Below, piece by piece: positions 33,000 to 40,763 of a DNA stretch of 64,000 bases. The translations under genes were made by a program, and so were the position numbers. The notes beneath the pieces were generated by a model. It did not search any database, had not been told where the DNA came from, and saw nothing but the letters and a program-made list of their open reading frames with translations. This DNA comes from Bacillota bacterium (GTDB lineage: Bacteria > Bacillota > Clostridia > Christensenellales > Aristaeellaceae): NCBI GenBank assembly GCA_023444095.1, contig JAEZRP010000020.1, positions 1 through 64,000 on the forward strand, read 5' to 3'. Within the stretch, counting starts at the first letter, position 1, and the number at the start of each line of letters is the position of its first letter.

Positions 33000-34388
33000 A
33001 TGTTCGAATGCGCCAAATCCCCGGAGGAGCTGGGCCTGTCCTCTTTGTCCCTCACGAAGTACCTCGACGAGGTTGAAAAGCGCGGCCTGCGCATGCACGC
33101 GGTCGTCGTGCTGCGGCACGGCAAGATCGCGGCGCGGTTTGTCTGGAACCCGTACCGAGCGGACGAGCCGCACATGCTGTTCTCGCTCTCGAAGAGCTTC
33201 ACCTCCTGCGCGGCGGGCTTCGCCGTCGCGGAGGGGCTCCTGCGCTACGAGGACAGGATCCTCGACCTTCTCCCCGACAAGGCCCCGTTAGACCCGTCGG
33301 CGCTTCTCCGAAAGGTCACGATCAGTCACCTTCTGATGATGGGCAGCGGGCTCGCGCCGGAATCCGACAGCCACGAGGGCACCGACTGGGCGCGGGAGGT
33401 GCTCGCGCACCCCGTACAGTTCGAACCGGGCACGCACTTTCACTACAACAGCCACGGCACCTATCTCGTGGCGGCGGCGGTCCAGCGCGCGAGTGGCATG
33501 ACGGTGCTCGACTACCTCATGCCCCGGCTGTTCGAGCCGCTGGGCATCCCGAGGCCCGCGTTCGACATCTGTCCCGAGGGCGTCAACTGCGGCGGCTGGG
33601 GGCTGCACCTGTCCTGTGAGTCCATCGCGAAGTTCGGCCAGCTGCTTCTTCAAAAGGGCATGTGGAACGGAAGGCGCGTTTTGCCCGAGGGCTGGGTCGA
33701 TGTGGCGACCGCCAAGCACATCGAGAACGACGGCGGCACGCCCGACCCCGACAACGAGTGGGCGCAGGGCTACGGCTATCAGTTCTGGCGCGCGCGCGGC
33801 GGGCGGTTCCGGGGCGACGGCGCGTTCGGGCAGATCTGCATGGTGGACGAGGCGCGCGACATGGTGGTCGCCGCGACCGCGGGCGTCTCCCACATGGCAG
33901 GCGAGATGCGCGCAATGGCTGATTTCATATTCCCGGCGGCGGAAGCCGCGCCGGGCACGGAAGCCGAGCGCGCGGCGCTCGCGGTGCGCGCCGCAAATCT
34001 CGCCCATCCCTTCCCCCCCGACGCTGGCGTCGGCCCGTGCCCGGAGGGGACCTACGTGCGCGACGACGGCAAGGAGACCCTCACCTTTACCTATTTGCCG
34101 GAGAACGTTCTGAGGTTTACGGGCGAATCCGAGGACGGGCCCACGGACGCGGTGTTCGGTTGCGGGCGGCCCGTCGACTCCATCGCGCCCGAGAGCCCCT
34201 TCACCGCCGCCGTCCAGCCCTCCCTCGGCGCGTGGGGGCGCGCGAACGGGAAGTTCCACGTCGTGTGCCGCCTGCCGCGCGCGCCGTTCTTCCTGGAGGC
34301 CGCCTACGAGGTCACGGAAGACGGGTTGGACGCGGTCGTCACGACGGTGCAGGAGAAGGACGCGCGGTATCACTACCGGAGAAAGTAA
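33000..34388 (+). CDS. Serine hydrolase, beta-lactamase/class C family
   Basis: 462 residues. The class C-type catalytic motifs are SLSK (about residue 62-65, the SxxK nucleophile) and HYNSHG (YxN), with GDGAFGQ near 279 as the third box. No signal peptide, so it is cytoplasmic, unlike true penicillin-binding proteins. A C-terminal lipocalin-like domain (about 340-462) is probable. It likely acts as an esterase or peptidase. GGAAGGAG precedes the ATG; no clear promoter is seen after the upstream terminator. Confidence 0.88.
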   Translation: MFECAKSPEELGLSSLSLTKYLDEVEKRGLRMHAVVVLRHGKIAARFVWNPYRADEPHMLFSLSKSFTSCAAGFAVAEGLLRYEDRILDLLPDKAPLDPSALLRKVTISHLLMMGSGLAPESDSHEGTDWAREVLAHPVQFEPGTHFHYNSHGTYLVAAAVQRASGMTVLDYLMPRLFEPLGIPRPAFDICPEGVNCGGWGLHLSCESIAKFGQLLLQKGMWNGRRVLPEGWVDVATAKHIENDGGTPDPDNEWAQGYGYQFWRARGGRFRGDGAFGQICMVDEARDMVVAATAGVSHMAGEMRAMADFIFPAAEAAPGTEAERAALAVRAANLAHPFPPDAGVGPCPEGTYVRDDGKETLTFTYLPENVLRFTGESEDGPTDAVFGCGRPVDSIAPESPFTAAVQPSLGAWGRANGKFHVVCRLPRAPFFLEAAYEVTEDGLDAVVTTVQEKDARYHYRRK

Positions 34389-34397
34389 CGCAGGAAG

Positions 34398-34508
34398 GCT
34401 CCGCCCTCCACCCCTCCCGTTCAAGGGCTGACGCCCTTGAAAATCCCATGCAAGGAAGGACCATTTTTATATGCGCACGGTCGTCCGGGGCCGAAACCCC
34501 GGACGACC
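34398..34508 (+). repeat. 3'-end hairpin element after serine hydrolase gene
   Basis: A: perfect TTCAAGGGC-TGAC-GCCCTTGAA (34421-34442), then AATCCCATG. B: perfect 12-bp arms GGTCGTCCGGGG/CCCCGGACGACC with 6-nt loop (34479-34508), then GCATTTGC. P is degraded (GGCTCCGCC). Confidence 0.8.
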
Positions 34509-34545
34509 GCATTTGCAGATTCAAATGGCCCGGAACGCGGCGCCG

Positions 34546-35553
34546 TTACAGCAGGAACACCCCACGCTCCCGGCACGCTCTCTCGATCTCCGGGGGCCAT
34601 GTGGAGGCCTGAACCTCGCCGATGTGACACTTTTTGAGGATATGCATGCAGATGCGCGACTGGCCGATGCCCCCGCCGATGGAGAGGGGCAATTCCCCCG
34701 CGAGCAGCGCCCGATGGAACGGAAGCCCGGCGCGCTCGGGGCAGCCCGCCTTTTCGAGCTGGGCGCGCAGGGCGGCCTCGTCCACGCGGATGCCCATGGA
34801 GGAGATTTCGAAGGCGCAGCCGAGCACATCGTTCCAGATCACGATGTCGCCGTTGAGCGACCAATCGTCGTAGTCGGGCGCGCGGCCATCGTGGGGCTCG
34901 CCGGACTTCAGATTGTCCCCGATCTGCGCGATGAACACCGTGCGGTATTTTTTCGCGATTTCGTTCTCCCGCTCGCGCGGGGAGAGTCCGGGGTACATCT
35001 CCTCGAGCTCGGAGGTGGTCACGAAGCGGACCTCGGGCGAGACGGAGGGCGTGAGGCTCTTGAACATGGCGCACGCCGCGAGCTCCGTCGCCGCGAGCGC
35101 GCGCACGATGGTTTTCACCGTCTCCATGAGATACGCGTACGTCCGGTCGGCGCGCGCGATGACCTTCTCCCAGTCCCACTGGTCGACGTATACGGAGTGA
35201 AGCGCGTCGGCGTCCTCGTCGCGGCGGATGGCGTTCATGTCCGTGTAGATGCCCTCGCCGGGGCCAAAGCCGTAGCGGGCGAGCGCCATGCGCTTCCACT
35301 TCGCGAGCGACTGCACGATCTCAAGGTCGTCCTTGACCCCGCGCGCGTCGAAGGCCACGGGCCGCTCCACGCCGTTCAGGTTGTCGTTGAGCCCCGTCGA
35401 GCGGCCGACGAACAGCGGCGCGCTCACGCGCAGAAGGCCCATGGACTCCGAAAAGATGCGCTCAAACGTGTCCTTGACGTACTTGATGGCGTGCTCGGTC
35501 TCTCGGACGCCGAGCGCGCTTTGGTAGTTCTCCGGGATGCGGTACCGCTCCAT
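34546..35553 (-). CDS. asnA: Aspartate-ammonia ligase
   Basis: 335 residues of the AsnA family, a class II aminoacyl-tRNA-synthetase-like fold. Recognisable blocks are LNDNLNGVERPVAFD, VHSLAKWKR-type segment (VQSLAKWKRMALARYGF), GIYTDMNAIRRDE, HSVYVDQWDWEKVI and the motif 3 region LPLSIGGGIGQSRICM. It makes asparagine from aspartate, ammonia and ATP. GGAGGG precedes the ATG. Its promoter overlaps that of the divergent DUF362 gene. Confidence 0.96.
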   Translation of the reverse strand: MERYRIPENYQSALGVRETEHAIKYVKDTFERIFSESMGLLRVSAPLFVGRSTGLNDNLNGVERPVAFDARGVKDDLEIVQSLAKWKRMALARYGFGPGEGIYTDMNAIRRDEDADALHSVYVDQWDWEKVIARADRTYAYLMETVKTIVRALAATELAACAMFKSLTPSVSPEVRFVTTSELEEMYPGLSPRERENEIAKKYRTVFIAQIGDNLKSGEPHDGRAPDYDDWSLNGDIVIWNDVLGCAFEISSMGIRVDEAALRAQLEKAGCPERAGLPFHRALLAGELPLSIGGGIGQSRICMHILKKCHIGEVQASTWPPEIERACRERGVFLL

Positions 35554-35581
35554 TGCGTTTCCCTCCGTTTGATTGTATAAT
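35553..35581 (+). promoter_or_regulatory. Promoter of DUF362 gene, overlapping asnA start
   Basis: TTGCGT (35553-35558), 17-nt spacer, TATAAT (35576-35581). The complementary strand reads TATACAAT over the same bases, so divergent promoters share one -10 region. Confidence 0.55.
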
Positions 35582-35611
35582 GGTGGACATCTGAATGTTG
35601 GAGTTGATTAG

Positions 35612-36724
35612 ATGATTACCATCGCGGCGTGCGCGGACTATTCCCCCGACCTGTGCGAGCGGGCGCTCCGGGACGCGCTCGCGCCCATCGGCGGACTCGA
35701 CTGGGTAAAGCCCGGCATGACCGTCGGAATCAAGGCGAACCTCATCTCCATGATGAAGCCCGACACCGCCGCCACGACCCACCCCGCGCTGCTTTGCGCG
35801 CTGGTGAAGCTGATCGGCGAAAAGGGCGCGACCGCCGTCGTGGGCGACAGTCCCGGCGGGCCGTACGTCAGGACATACCTTTCGCGCGTCTACGCGGCGA
35901 CGGGCGTGCGCGCAGTCGAGGCGTTCGGCGGACGGCTGAACGAGGATTTTACCCATAGGACGGCCTCGTTTCCCGCCGCCGCGAAGATGAAGAAGTTCGA
36001 GTACACCGCGTGGCTCGATTCCTGCGACGGGATTATCAACTTCTCGAAGCTCAAGACGCATGGCATGATGGGCATGTCAGCCGCCGTCAAGAACATGTTC
36101 GGCGCGATCCCCGGCACGCGAAAGCCGGAGCTTCACTACGTCTACCCCGACGCCCGCGACTTTGCGGACATGCTGGTGGACATCAACGAGTATTTGAAGC
36201 CCCGCCTTTCCATCGTCGACGCCGTCGTCGGCATGGAGGGCAACGGCCCGACCATGGGCGCGCCCCGCAAAATCGGCTGCGTGATCGCTGGTGCGTCCCC
36301 CTACGAGGTGGACATGGCCTGCGCGAAAATTATCCGGATCTCCACGCAGGATGCGCCGACCCTCGCCTCCGCGCGCGACCGGGGGCTCGCGCCCGCCGAG
36401 ATCGAGTTGGTCGGTGACATCGCGCGCTTTGCGCTCCCCGACTTCGTGCTCGCGCCGCGCCACGACGTCGTTTTCTTCAAAGGGAAGCTTCTCGGCTCCG
36501 CCATGTCCGTCTTCCTGCAGTCGAAGCCCGCGCTGGCGAAGCGCGACTGCATCGGCTGCGGAAAGTGCCGCGAGGTCTGCCCCGCCTCCGCCATCGTCAT
36601 GCGCCGAAAGCTCCCCGTCATCGACCGCAAGGCCTGCATCCGCTGCTTCTGCTGCCAGGAGCTTTGCCCCAAGGGCGCGATGGTCGTCCACAGGCCGCTG
36701 GCGGCCAGGTTATTGAGCAGGTGA
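35612..36724 (+). CDS. DUF362 protein with C-terminal two-cluster ferredoxin domain
   Basis: 370 residues. DUF362 spans about 1-290 (GMTVGIKANLISMMKPDTAATTHP, GDSPGGPY, NFSKLKTHGMMGMSAAVKNMFG). The C-terminus holds two 4Fe-4S motifs, CIGCGKCREVCP and CIRCFCCQELCP. The substrate is unknown; the ferredoxin domain implies an electron-transfer role in the cytoplasm. ATG at 35612; the ribosome site is weak (TTGGAGTTG). Confidence 0.9.
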   Translation: MITIAACADYSPDLCERALRDALAPIGGLDWVKPGMTVGIKANLISMMKPDTAATTHPALLCALVKLIGEKGATAVVGDSPGGPYVRTYLSRVYAATGVRAVEAFGGRLNEDFTHRTASFPAAAKMKKFEYTAWLDSCDGIINFSKLKTHGMMGMSAAVKNMFGAIPGTRKPELHYVYPDARDFADMLVDINEYLKPRLSIVDAVVGMEGNGPTMGAPRKIGCVIAGASPYEVDMACAKIIRISTQDAPTLASARDRGLAPAEIELVGDIARFALPDFVLAPRHDVVFFKGKLLGSAMSVFLQSKPALAKRDCIGCGKCREVCPASAIVMRRKLPVIDRKACIRCFCCQELCPKGAMVVHRPLAARLLSR

Positions 36725-36725
36725 C

Positions 36726-36835
36726 GACGGGGCTCTGCCTCAGACCGCTCAGGGGCAGGCGCTGTTGACACTCCCGCGCTGATGAGGAAGGAATCCTTTT
36801 TCCGTCGGATCGCCCGGGACCCAGACCCCGGGCGA
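36726..36835 (+). repeat. 3'-end hairpin element between DUF362 and CE7 esterase genes
   Basis: P and A are eroded (GGGGCTCTGCCTC, then CTCAGGGGCAG). B is intact: TCGCCCGGG/CCCGGGCGA with an 8-nt loop (36810-36835), then CCGCGTTTA. Confidence 0.6.
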
Positions 36836-36841
36836 CCGCGT

Positions 36842-37807
36842 TTACGACATCCCCAGCATGAACTGCATCACCGCGTCGTCCCAGCCGGGATATCGCTCGT
36901 GGGCGAAGTCGGGGTAGATGAGGACGTTTTTCTTCGCCGCGATCCTGTTGTACGCCGCGAACTGGGTGGACGGCGGGCAGATGTTGTCCATGAGGCCCGT
37001 ACCCATCAGTACCTCGGCGCGAATGCGCTTTGCCAGGTGCTGATTGTCGACGTATCCGAGCTTTGTGAAAATCTCCTTTTCCGCCGCGTGCATGGGATCG
37101 AAGTGGCGGAAGTAGTCCCTGAGCTCATAATAGGCGTCGACGGCGAGGTCCATTTCCCACACGCGGCGGTAGTCACACAGAAAAGGCATCTGCGGCGCGG
37201 CGCGGTTGAGGTCCGGCGTCAGGCCCGCGCACGCAAGCGTGAGCCCGCCGCCCTGCGAACCGCCCGTCGCGCCGACGCGGGCTTCGTCCACGAAGTCCAT
37301 CGCCATGACGATGCGCGCGAGCTGCGCGGTGTCGAGGTAGATCGAGCGGAACAGAAGCTTATCCGGATCGGGATCGGAGAGGCCCCGGATGATCTGGCCT
37401 CGCATGGTGTTGCCCTTCACGGAGCCGGTGTCCTCGGAAAGCCCCCCCTGCCCCCGGCAATCGAGCGCCGCGACCGCGAAGCCCGCGCACACGTAGGAGA
37501 GTTTCTCGGAAAATGAACCGCAGTCCCCGGTGTAGCCGTGGAACATCAGAACCGCCGGAATTTTCCCCGCGGTGTGCGCGGGTTTCAAAAACTTCGCGTG
37601 CACCCGCGCGCCGCCCACGCCCGTGAACCACAAATCATAGCACTCCGCGCCCGGCGCCTGAAACGCGCTCTTCACGAGCTCACAGCCCGTGCCCAGCGCC
37701 TCCATCTCGGCGATCGCGCGGTCCCAGTATGCGTCAAAATCCTCCGGCTTCTCGTTTCGCCCCCCGTACTCGTAGAGCTTTTCAAGCGGCATGTCCAGTA
37801 TCGGCAT
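36842..37807 (-). CDS. Acetyl xylan esterase/cephalosporin deacetylase (CE7)
   Basis: 321 residues. CE7 features: GYTGDCGSFSEKLSYVCAGF after the oxyanion segment, DCRGQGG, nucleophile elbow GGSQGGG, and the C-terminal PDFAHE histidine. This family removes acetyl groups from xylo-oligosaccharides and related compounds in the cytoplasm. It follows the GNAT gene by 12 nt. Confidence 0.92.
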   Translation of the reverse strand: MPILDMPLEKLYEYGGRNEKPEDFDAYWDRAIAEMEALGTGCELVKSAFQAPGAECYDLWFTGVGGARVHAKFLKPAHTAGKIPAVLMFHGYTGDCGSFSEKLSYVCAGFAVAALDCRGQGGLSEDTGSVKGNTMRGQIIRGLSDPDPDKLLFRSIYLDTAQLARIVMAMDFVDEARVGATGGSQGGGLTLACAGLTPDLNRAAPQMPFLCDYRRVWEMDLAVDAYYELRDYFRHFDPMHAAEKEIFTKLGYVDNQHLAKRIRAEVLMGTGLMDNICPPSTQFAAYNRIAAKKNVLIYPDFAHERYPGWDDAVMQFMLGMS

Positions 37808-37819
37808 CTGACGAACCTC

Positions 37820-38323
37820 CTAATATCGAAAATCCAGCCCAAGCAGTTTGACCGGCCTGTCGCGCTTCTGCGCGTAGAGCTCCTTGCGCAGCGTGATGAT
37901 GCTGAGGTCGAGATAGCCCAGCTTATGGTAGAGCCGCATGGCGTTTGCGTTTCTGGGCACGACGTCGATGCACACCGCCTCATAGCCTGGCACGTCCCGC
38001 ACGATGCGCTCGGCCTCTCCGATGGCGCGCGAGGCGATGCCCCGCCCGCGCAGCTCCTCGTCGACGAATATGTCCTCGATCCAGGCGACGATATCCCCGC
38101 GAAAGCGAAGCCGCAGAAAGCCCGCGTCCTCCCCGTCTTCCAGAATGACGAACAGCCGATTCGGCTCCTCGCGCCACGAAGCGAGCGTCTCCCGATTCTC
38201 CTGCTCCATCTTCTCGGCGTCGACATCCGCGGAAAAAAGAGACGAATGGAATCCGAAGAAATGAGAAATTCGCTCAAGCGAGCGCGCCTCGTAGAGGGTC
38301 TCATAGGGAACAAGCGTCGTCAC
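37820..38323 (-). CDS. GNAT family N-acetyltransferase
   Basis: 167 residues. The acetyl-CoA loop EELRGRGIASRAIGEAERI (about 93-111) and NANAMRLYHKLGY near 130-142 are typical. Substrate unknown. GTG start with GGGAG 7 nt upstream. Confidence 0.88.
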   Translation of the reverse strand: MTTLVPYETLYEARSLERISHFFGFHSSLFSADVDAEKMEQENRETLASWREEPNRLFVILEDGEDAGFLRLRFRGDIVAWIEDIFVDEELRGRGIASRAIGEAERIVRDVPGYEAVCIDVVPRNANAMRLYHKLGYLDLSIITLRKELYAQKRDRPVKLLGLDFRY

Positions 38324-38352
38324 AAAACCACTCCCATCGGCGTATATGCATG

Positions 38353-38381
38353 ATTATACCGTAATAACAGGATTCGCACAA
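38353..38381 (-). promoter_or_regulatory. Promoter of GNAT-CE7 operon
   Basis: Minus strand TTGTGC (38376-38381), 17-nt spacer, TATAAT (38353-38358). Confidence 0.6.
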
Positions 38382-38411
38382 CGCGAAATCACGAATCATC
38401 CCCAAAAAATG

Positions 38412-38522
38412 CGACGGTCCGGGATTTGATCCCCGGGCCGTCGACAGACAAATCTTCAACAAATGAAGGATGGTGTTTCCAAAGGGGCTCAGTCCCCCTG
38501 AAGGGGGTGGGGGCAGAGTCCG
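38412..38522 (-). repeat. 3'-end hairpin element after rny
   Basis: Minus-strand order from the rny stop: degenerate P and A (GGGGACTGAGCCCC then TTTGGAAA, about 38470-38500), then B with 12-bp arms CGACGGTCCGGG/CCCGGGCCGTCG (one G-U, 38412-38443) followed by CATTTTTTGGGG on the minus strand, the best T tract of the set. Confidence 0.75.
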
Positions 38523-38525
38523 CTG

Positions 38526-40067
38526 CTACTTCGCGAACTCCACGGACCGCGTCTCGCGGATGACGTTGACCTTGATCTGACCCGGATACTCCATCTCGGC
38601 CTCGATCTTCTTGGCGATCTCCTTGGCGAGGATGAGGGTACCGGAGTCGTTGACGTCCTCGGGCTTGACGACGATGCGCACCTCGCGACCGGACTGGATG
38701 GCGTAGCAGGTCTCGACGCCTTCGAAGGTATAGGCGATGGCTTCGAGCTTCTCGAGGCGCTTGATGTAGTTCTCGAGCGACTCGCGGCGCGCGCCGGGCC
38801 GGGCTGCGGAGATGGCGTCCGCGGCCTGCACGAGCACGGCCTCGACGGACGCGGCCTCCACGTCGTTGTGGTGGGCCATGATGCAGTTGATGACTGCCTC
38901 GGACTCGCGGAACTTGCGCGCGAGATCCGCGCCGATGGTGACGTGGGTTCCCTCGACCTCGTGGTCGATGGCCTTGCCAATGTCGTGCAGAAGTCCCGCG
39001 CGCTTGGCGAGGGTAACGTCTGCGCCGAGCTCGGCTGCCATGACGCCAGCGAGGTGCGAGACCTCGATGGAGTGCTTGAGCACGTTCTGCCCGTAGCTTG
39101 TCCGGTACTTCATGCGGCCGAGGAGCTTCACAAGTTCCGGATGGATCGAGTGCATGTTCGTCTCGAACACGGCCTGCTCGCCCGCCTCGCGGATCTGCTG
39201 GTCGACTTCCTTCTTCGCCTTCTCGACCATCTCTTCGATGCGGGCGGGATGGATGCGACCGTCCATGATGAGCTTTTCGAGCGCAATGCGCGCGACCTCG
39301 CGGCGCACCGGATCGAAGGCCGAGATGATGACGGCCTCGGGCGTATCGTCGATGATGAGATCGACGCCCGTCGCGGTTTCGAGGGTGCGGATGTTCCTGC
39401 CCTCGCGGCCGATGATGCGGCCCTTCATGTCGTCGTTGGGGAGCGCGACCACGGAGACCGTCGTCTCAGCGACGTGGTCTGCCGCGCACTTCTGTATGGC
39501 GAGCGCGACGATGTTGCGCGCCTTCTTGTCCGCCTCTTCCTTCGCCTGCGATTCGATGTCGCGCACCATGACGGCGGCATCGTGGTAGGCGTCCTTCTGG
39601 ATGCGGTCGACGAGGATGGACTTGGCCTCCTCCATCGTCATGGCCGCGATGCGTTCGAGTTCCGATTGCTGCCTGCCGTGCAGCTCCTTCGCCTCGGCCT
39701 CAAGCCGTTCGGCGTCGGCATATTTCCCGTTTAACTGCTCTTCGCGCGCTTCAAGGTTGTCAAATTTCTTGTCGAGCGCTTCCTCGCGCTGGTTGACCCT
39801 GCGCTCCAACCGCGCTACTTCCGCGCGGCGGTCTCGGACTTCTTTATCAACCTCCGACTTAAACCGGATGATCTCATCTTTAGCCTCGATAACGGCTTCC
39901 TTGCGCTTTTCTTCCGCCTTCTGCTTGGCGTTTTCGAGCAGGTTTTTGATTACCTCGTCGGTCTGCCCAAGCTTTTTCTCCATAGCGTTCTTGCGATAGA
40001 AATAACCGCCCGCCGAGCCGGTCGCCAGCGCAATCAGCGCAATTATTGCGTAGATTGGCCACGTCAA
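38526..40067 (-). CDS. rny: Ribonuclease Y
   Basis: 513 residues with all Rny domains: N-terminal membrane anchor (about 4-24), long charged coiled coil (about 30-195), KH domain with GRIIGREGRNIRTLE, and HD domain with LLHDIGKAIDHEVEGTH, plus the C-terminal region. It is the main endonuclease starting mRNA decay in Firmicutes. A TTG start at 40067 has GGAGGGG 8 nt upstream; there is no in-frame ATG before the anchor. A consensus promoter lies about 100 nt upstream. Confidence 0.97.
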   Translation of the reverse strand: MTWPIYAIIALIALATGSAGGYFYRKNAMEKKLGQTDEVIKNLLENAKQKAEEKRKEAVIEAKDEIIRFKSEVDKEVRDRRAEVARLERRVNQREEALDKKFDNLEAREEQLNGKYADAERLEAEAKELHGRQQSELERIAAMTMEEAKSILVDRIQKDAYHDAAVMVRDIESQAKEEADKKARNIVALAIQKCAADHVAETTVSVVALPNDDMKGRIIGREGRNIRTLETATGVDLIIDDTPEAVIISAFDPVRREVARIALEKLIMDGRIHPARIEEMVEKAKKEVDQQIREAGEQAVFETNMHSIHPELVKLLGRMKYRTSYGQNVLKHSIEVSHLAGVMAAELGADVTLAKRAGLLHDIGKAIDHEVEGTHVTIGADLARKFRESEAVINCIMAHHNDVEAASVEAVLVQAADAISAARPGARRESLENYIKRLEKLEAIAYTFEGVETCYAIQSGREVRIVVKPEDVNDSGTLILAKEIAKKIEAEMEYPGQIKVNVIRETRSVEFAK

Positions 40068-40167
40068 TTGTCAATCCCCTCCTTATATAAAATGCTGTCT
40101 ATGATTCGCAGCGCCGCTGTAGATTGCGCATACCGGAATATGCCCAAATTACATTGCTAACATATGT

Positions 40168-40196
40168 ATTTTAGCCTCCGTTAAGTCTAATGTCAA
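40168..40196 (-). promoter_or_regulatory. Promoter of rny
   Basis: Minus strand TTGACA (40191-40196), 17-nt spacer, TAAAAT (40168-40173). The roughly 95-nt leader has an imperfect GCAAT...ATTGC pairing but no recognised riboswitch. Confidence 0.75.
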
Positions 40197-40208
40197 GAAA
40201 AGATATCA

Positions 40209-40763
40209 TTACATTCCGCCGCGCGAAATACGCCGCCTTTCCGCCGCGAACACGAAGTACCCATCGAGCGGAAAAACCCGAACGCCGCCGAAAACGGCGG
40301 TAAATTTGTTCCGGTACCACGCCTCGCGCTTGACCACCATGAGCATCCGTCCGCCGATTTTCAGGCGGTTGAAGCCCTTCTCGATAAACCCCTTCGCGAC
40401 TGAAAAGTCGCTCTGGTACGGCGGGTTCGAGAGGATCAGGTCAAACCCCGCCTCGGAGATCCCGGAAAAACCGTCCGAGACGCAGTAGTGCGCGCCAAAG
40501 ACGCCGTTTCTTTCCGCGTTCTCCCGCGCGGTTTCAACCGCCCGCGGGTCAATATCCGCCATCCATACATTCTCCGCGCCGCAGATTTTTGCCGCGGCGA
40601 CGCCGACCAGTCCCCAGCCGCAGCCGAGGTCGAGCACCCGCAGGCCCGGCCGGAAGTCCGCCAGCGAGAGCATCGCGAGCGTCCCCCGGTCGGCGTGCGC
40701 GGGCGAAAAGAGCCCCTCGCGCGTTTCAAACGCGAGGGACATTTCCAAAAGCTCGATCGTCAT
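40209..40763 (-). CDS. Class I SAM-dependent methyltransferase, RsmC-like
   Basis: 184 residues. SAM-binding LDLGCGWGLVGVAAAK (about 40-55), acidic ADIDPRAVETARENA, and the NPPY catalytic motif in DLILSNPPYQSD, which marks base-amino methyltransferases; the layout matches the single-domain RsmC/YbxB-like rRNA guanine methylases. The ATG overlaps the stop of the glycosidase gene (ATGA). The same frame stays open far upstream, but only as a shadow of that gene. Confidence 0.85.
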   Translation of the reverse strand: MTIELLEMSLAFETREGLFSPAHADRGTLAMLSLADFRPGLRVLDLGCGWGLVGVAAAKICGAENVWMADIDPRAVETARENAERNGVFGAHYCVSDGFSGISEAGFDLILSNPPYQSDFSVAKGFIEKGFNRLKIGGRMLMVVKREAWYRNKFTAVFGGVRVFPLDGYFVFAAERRRISRGGM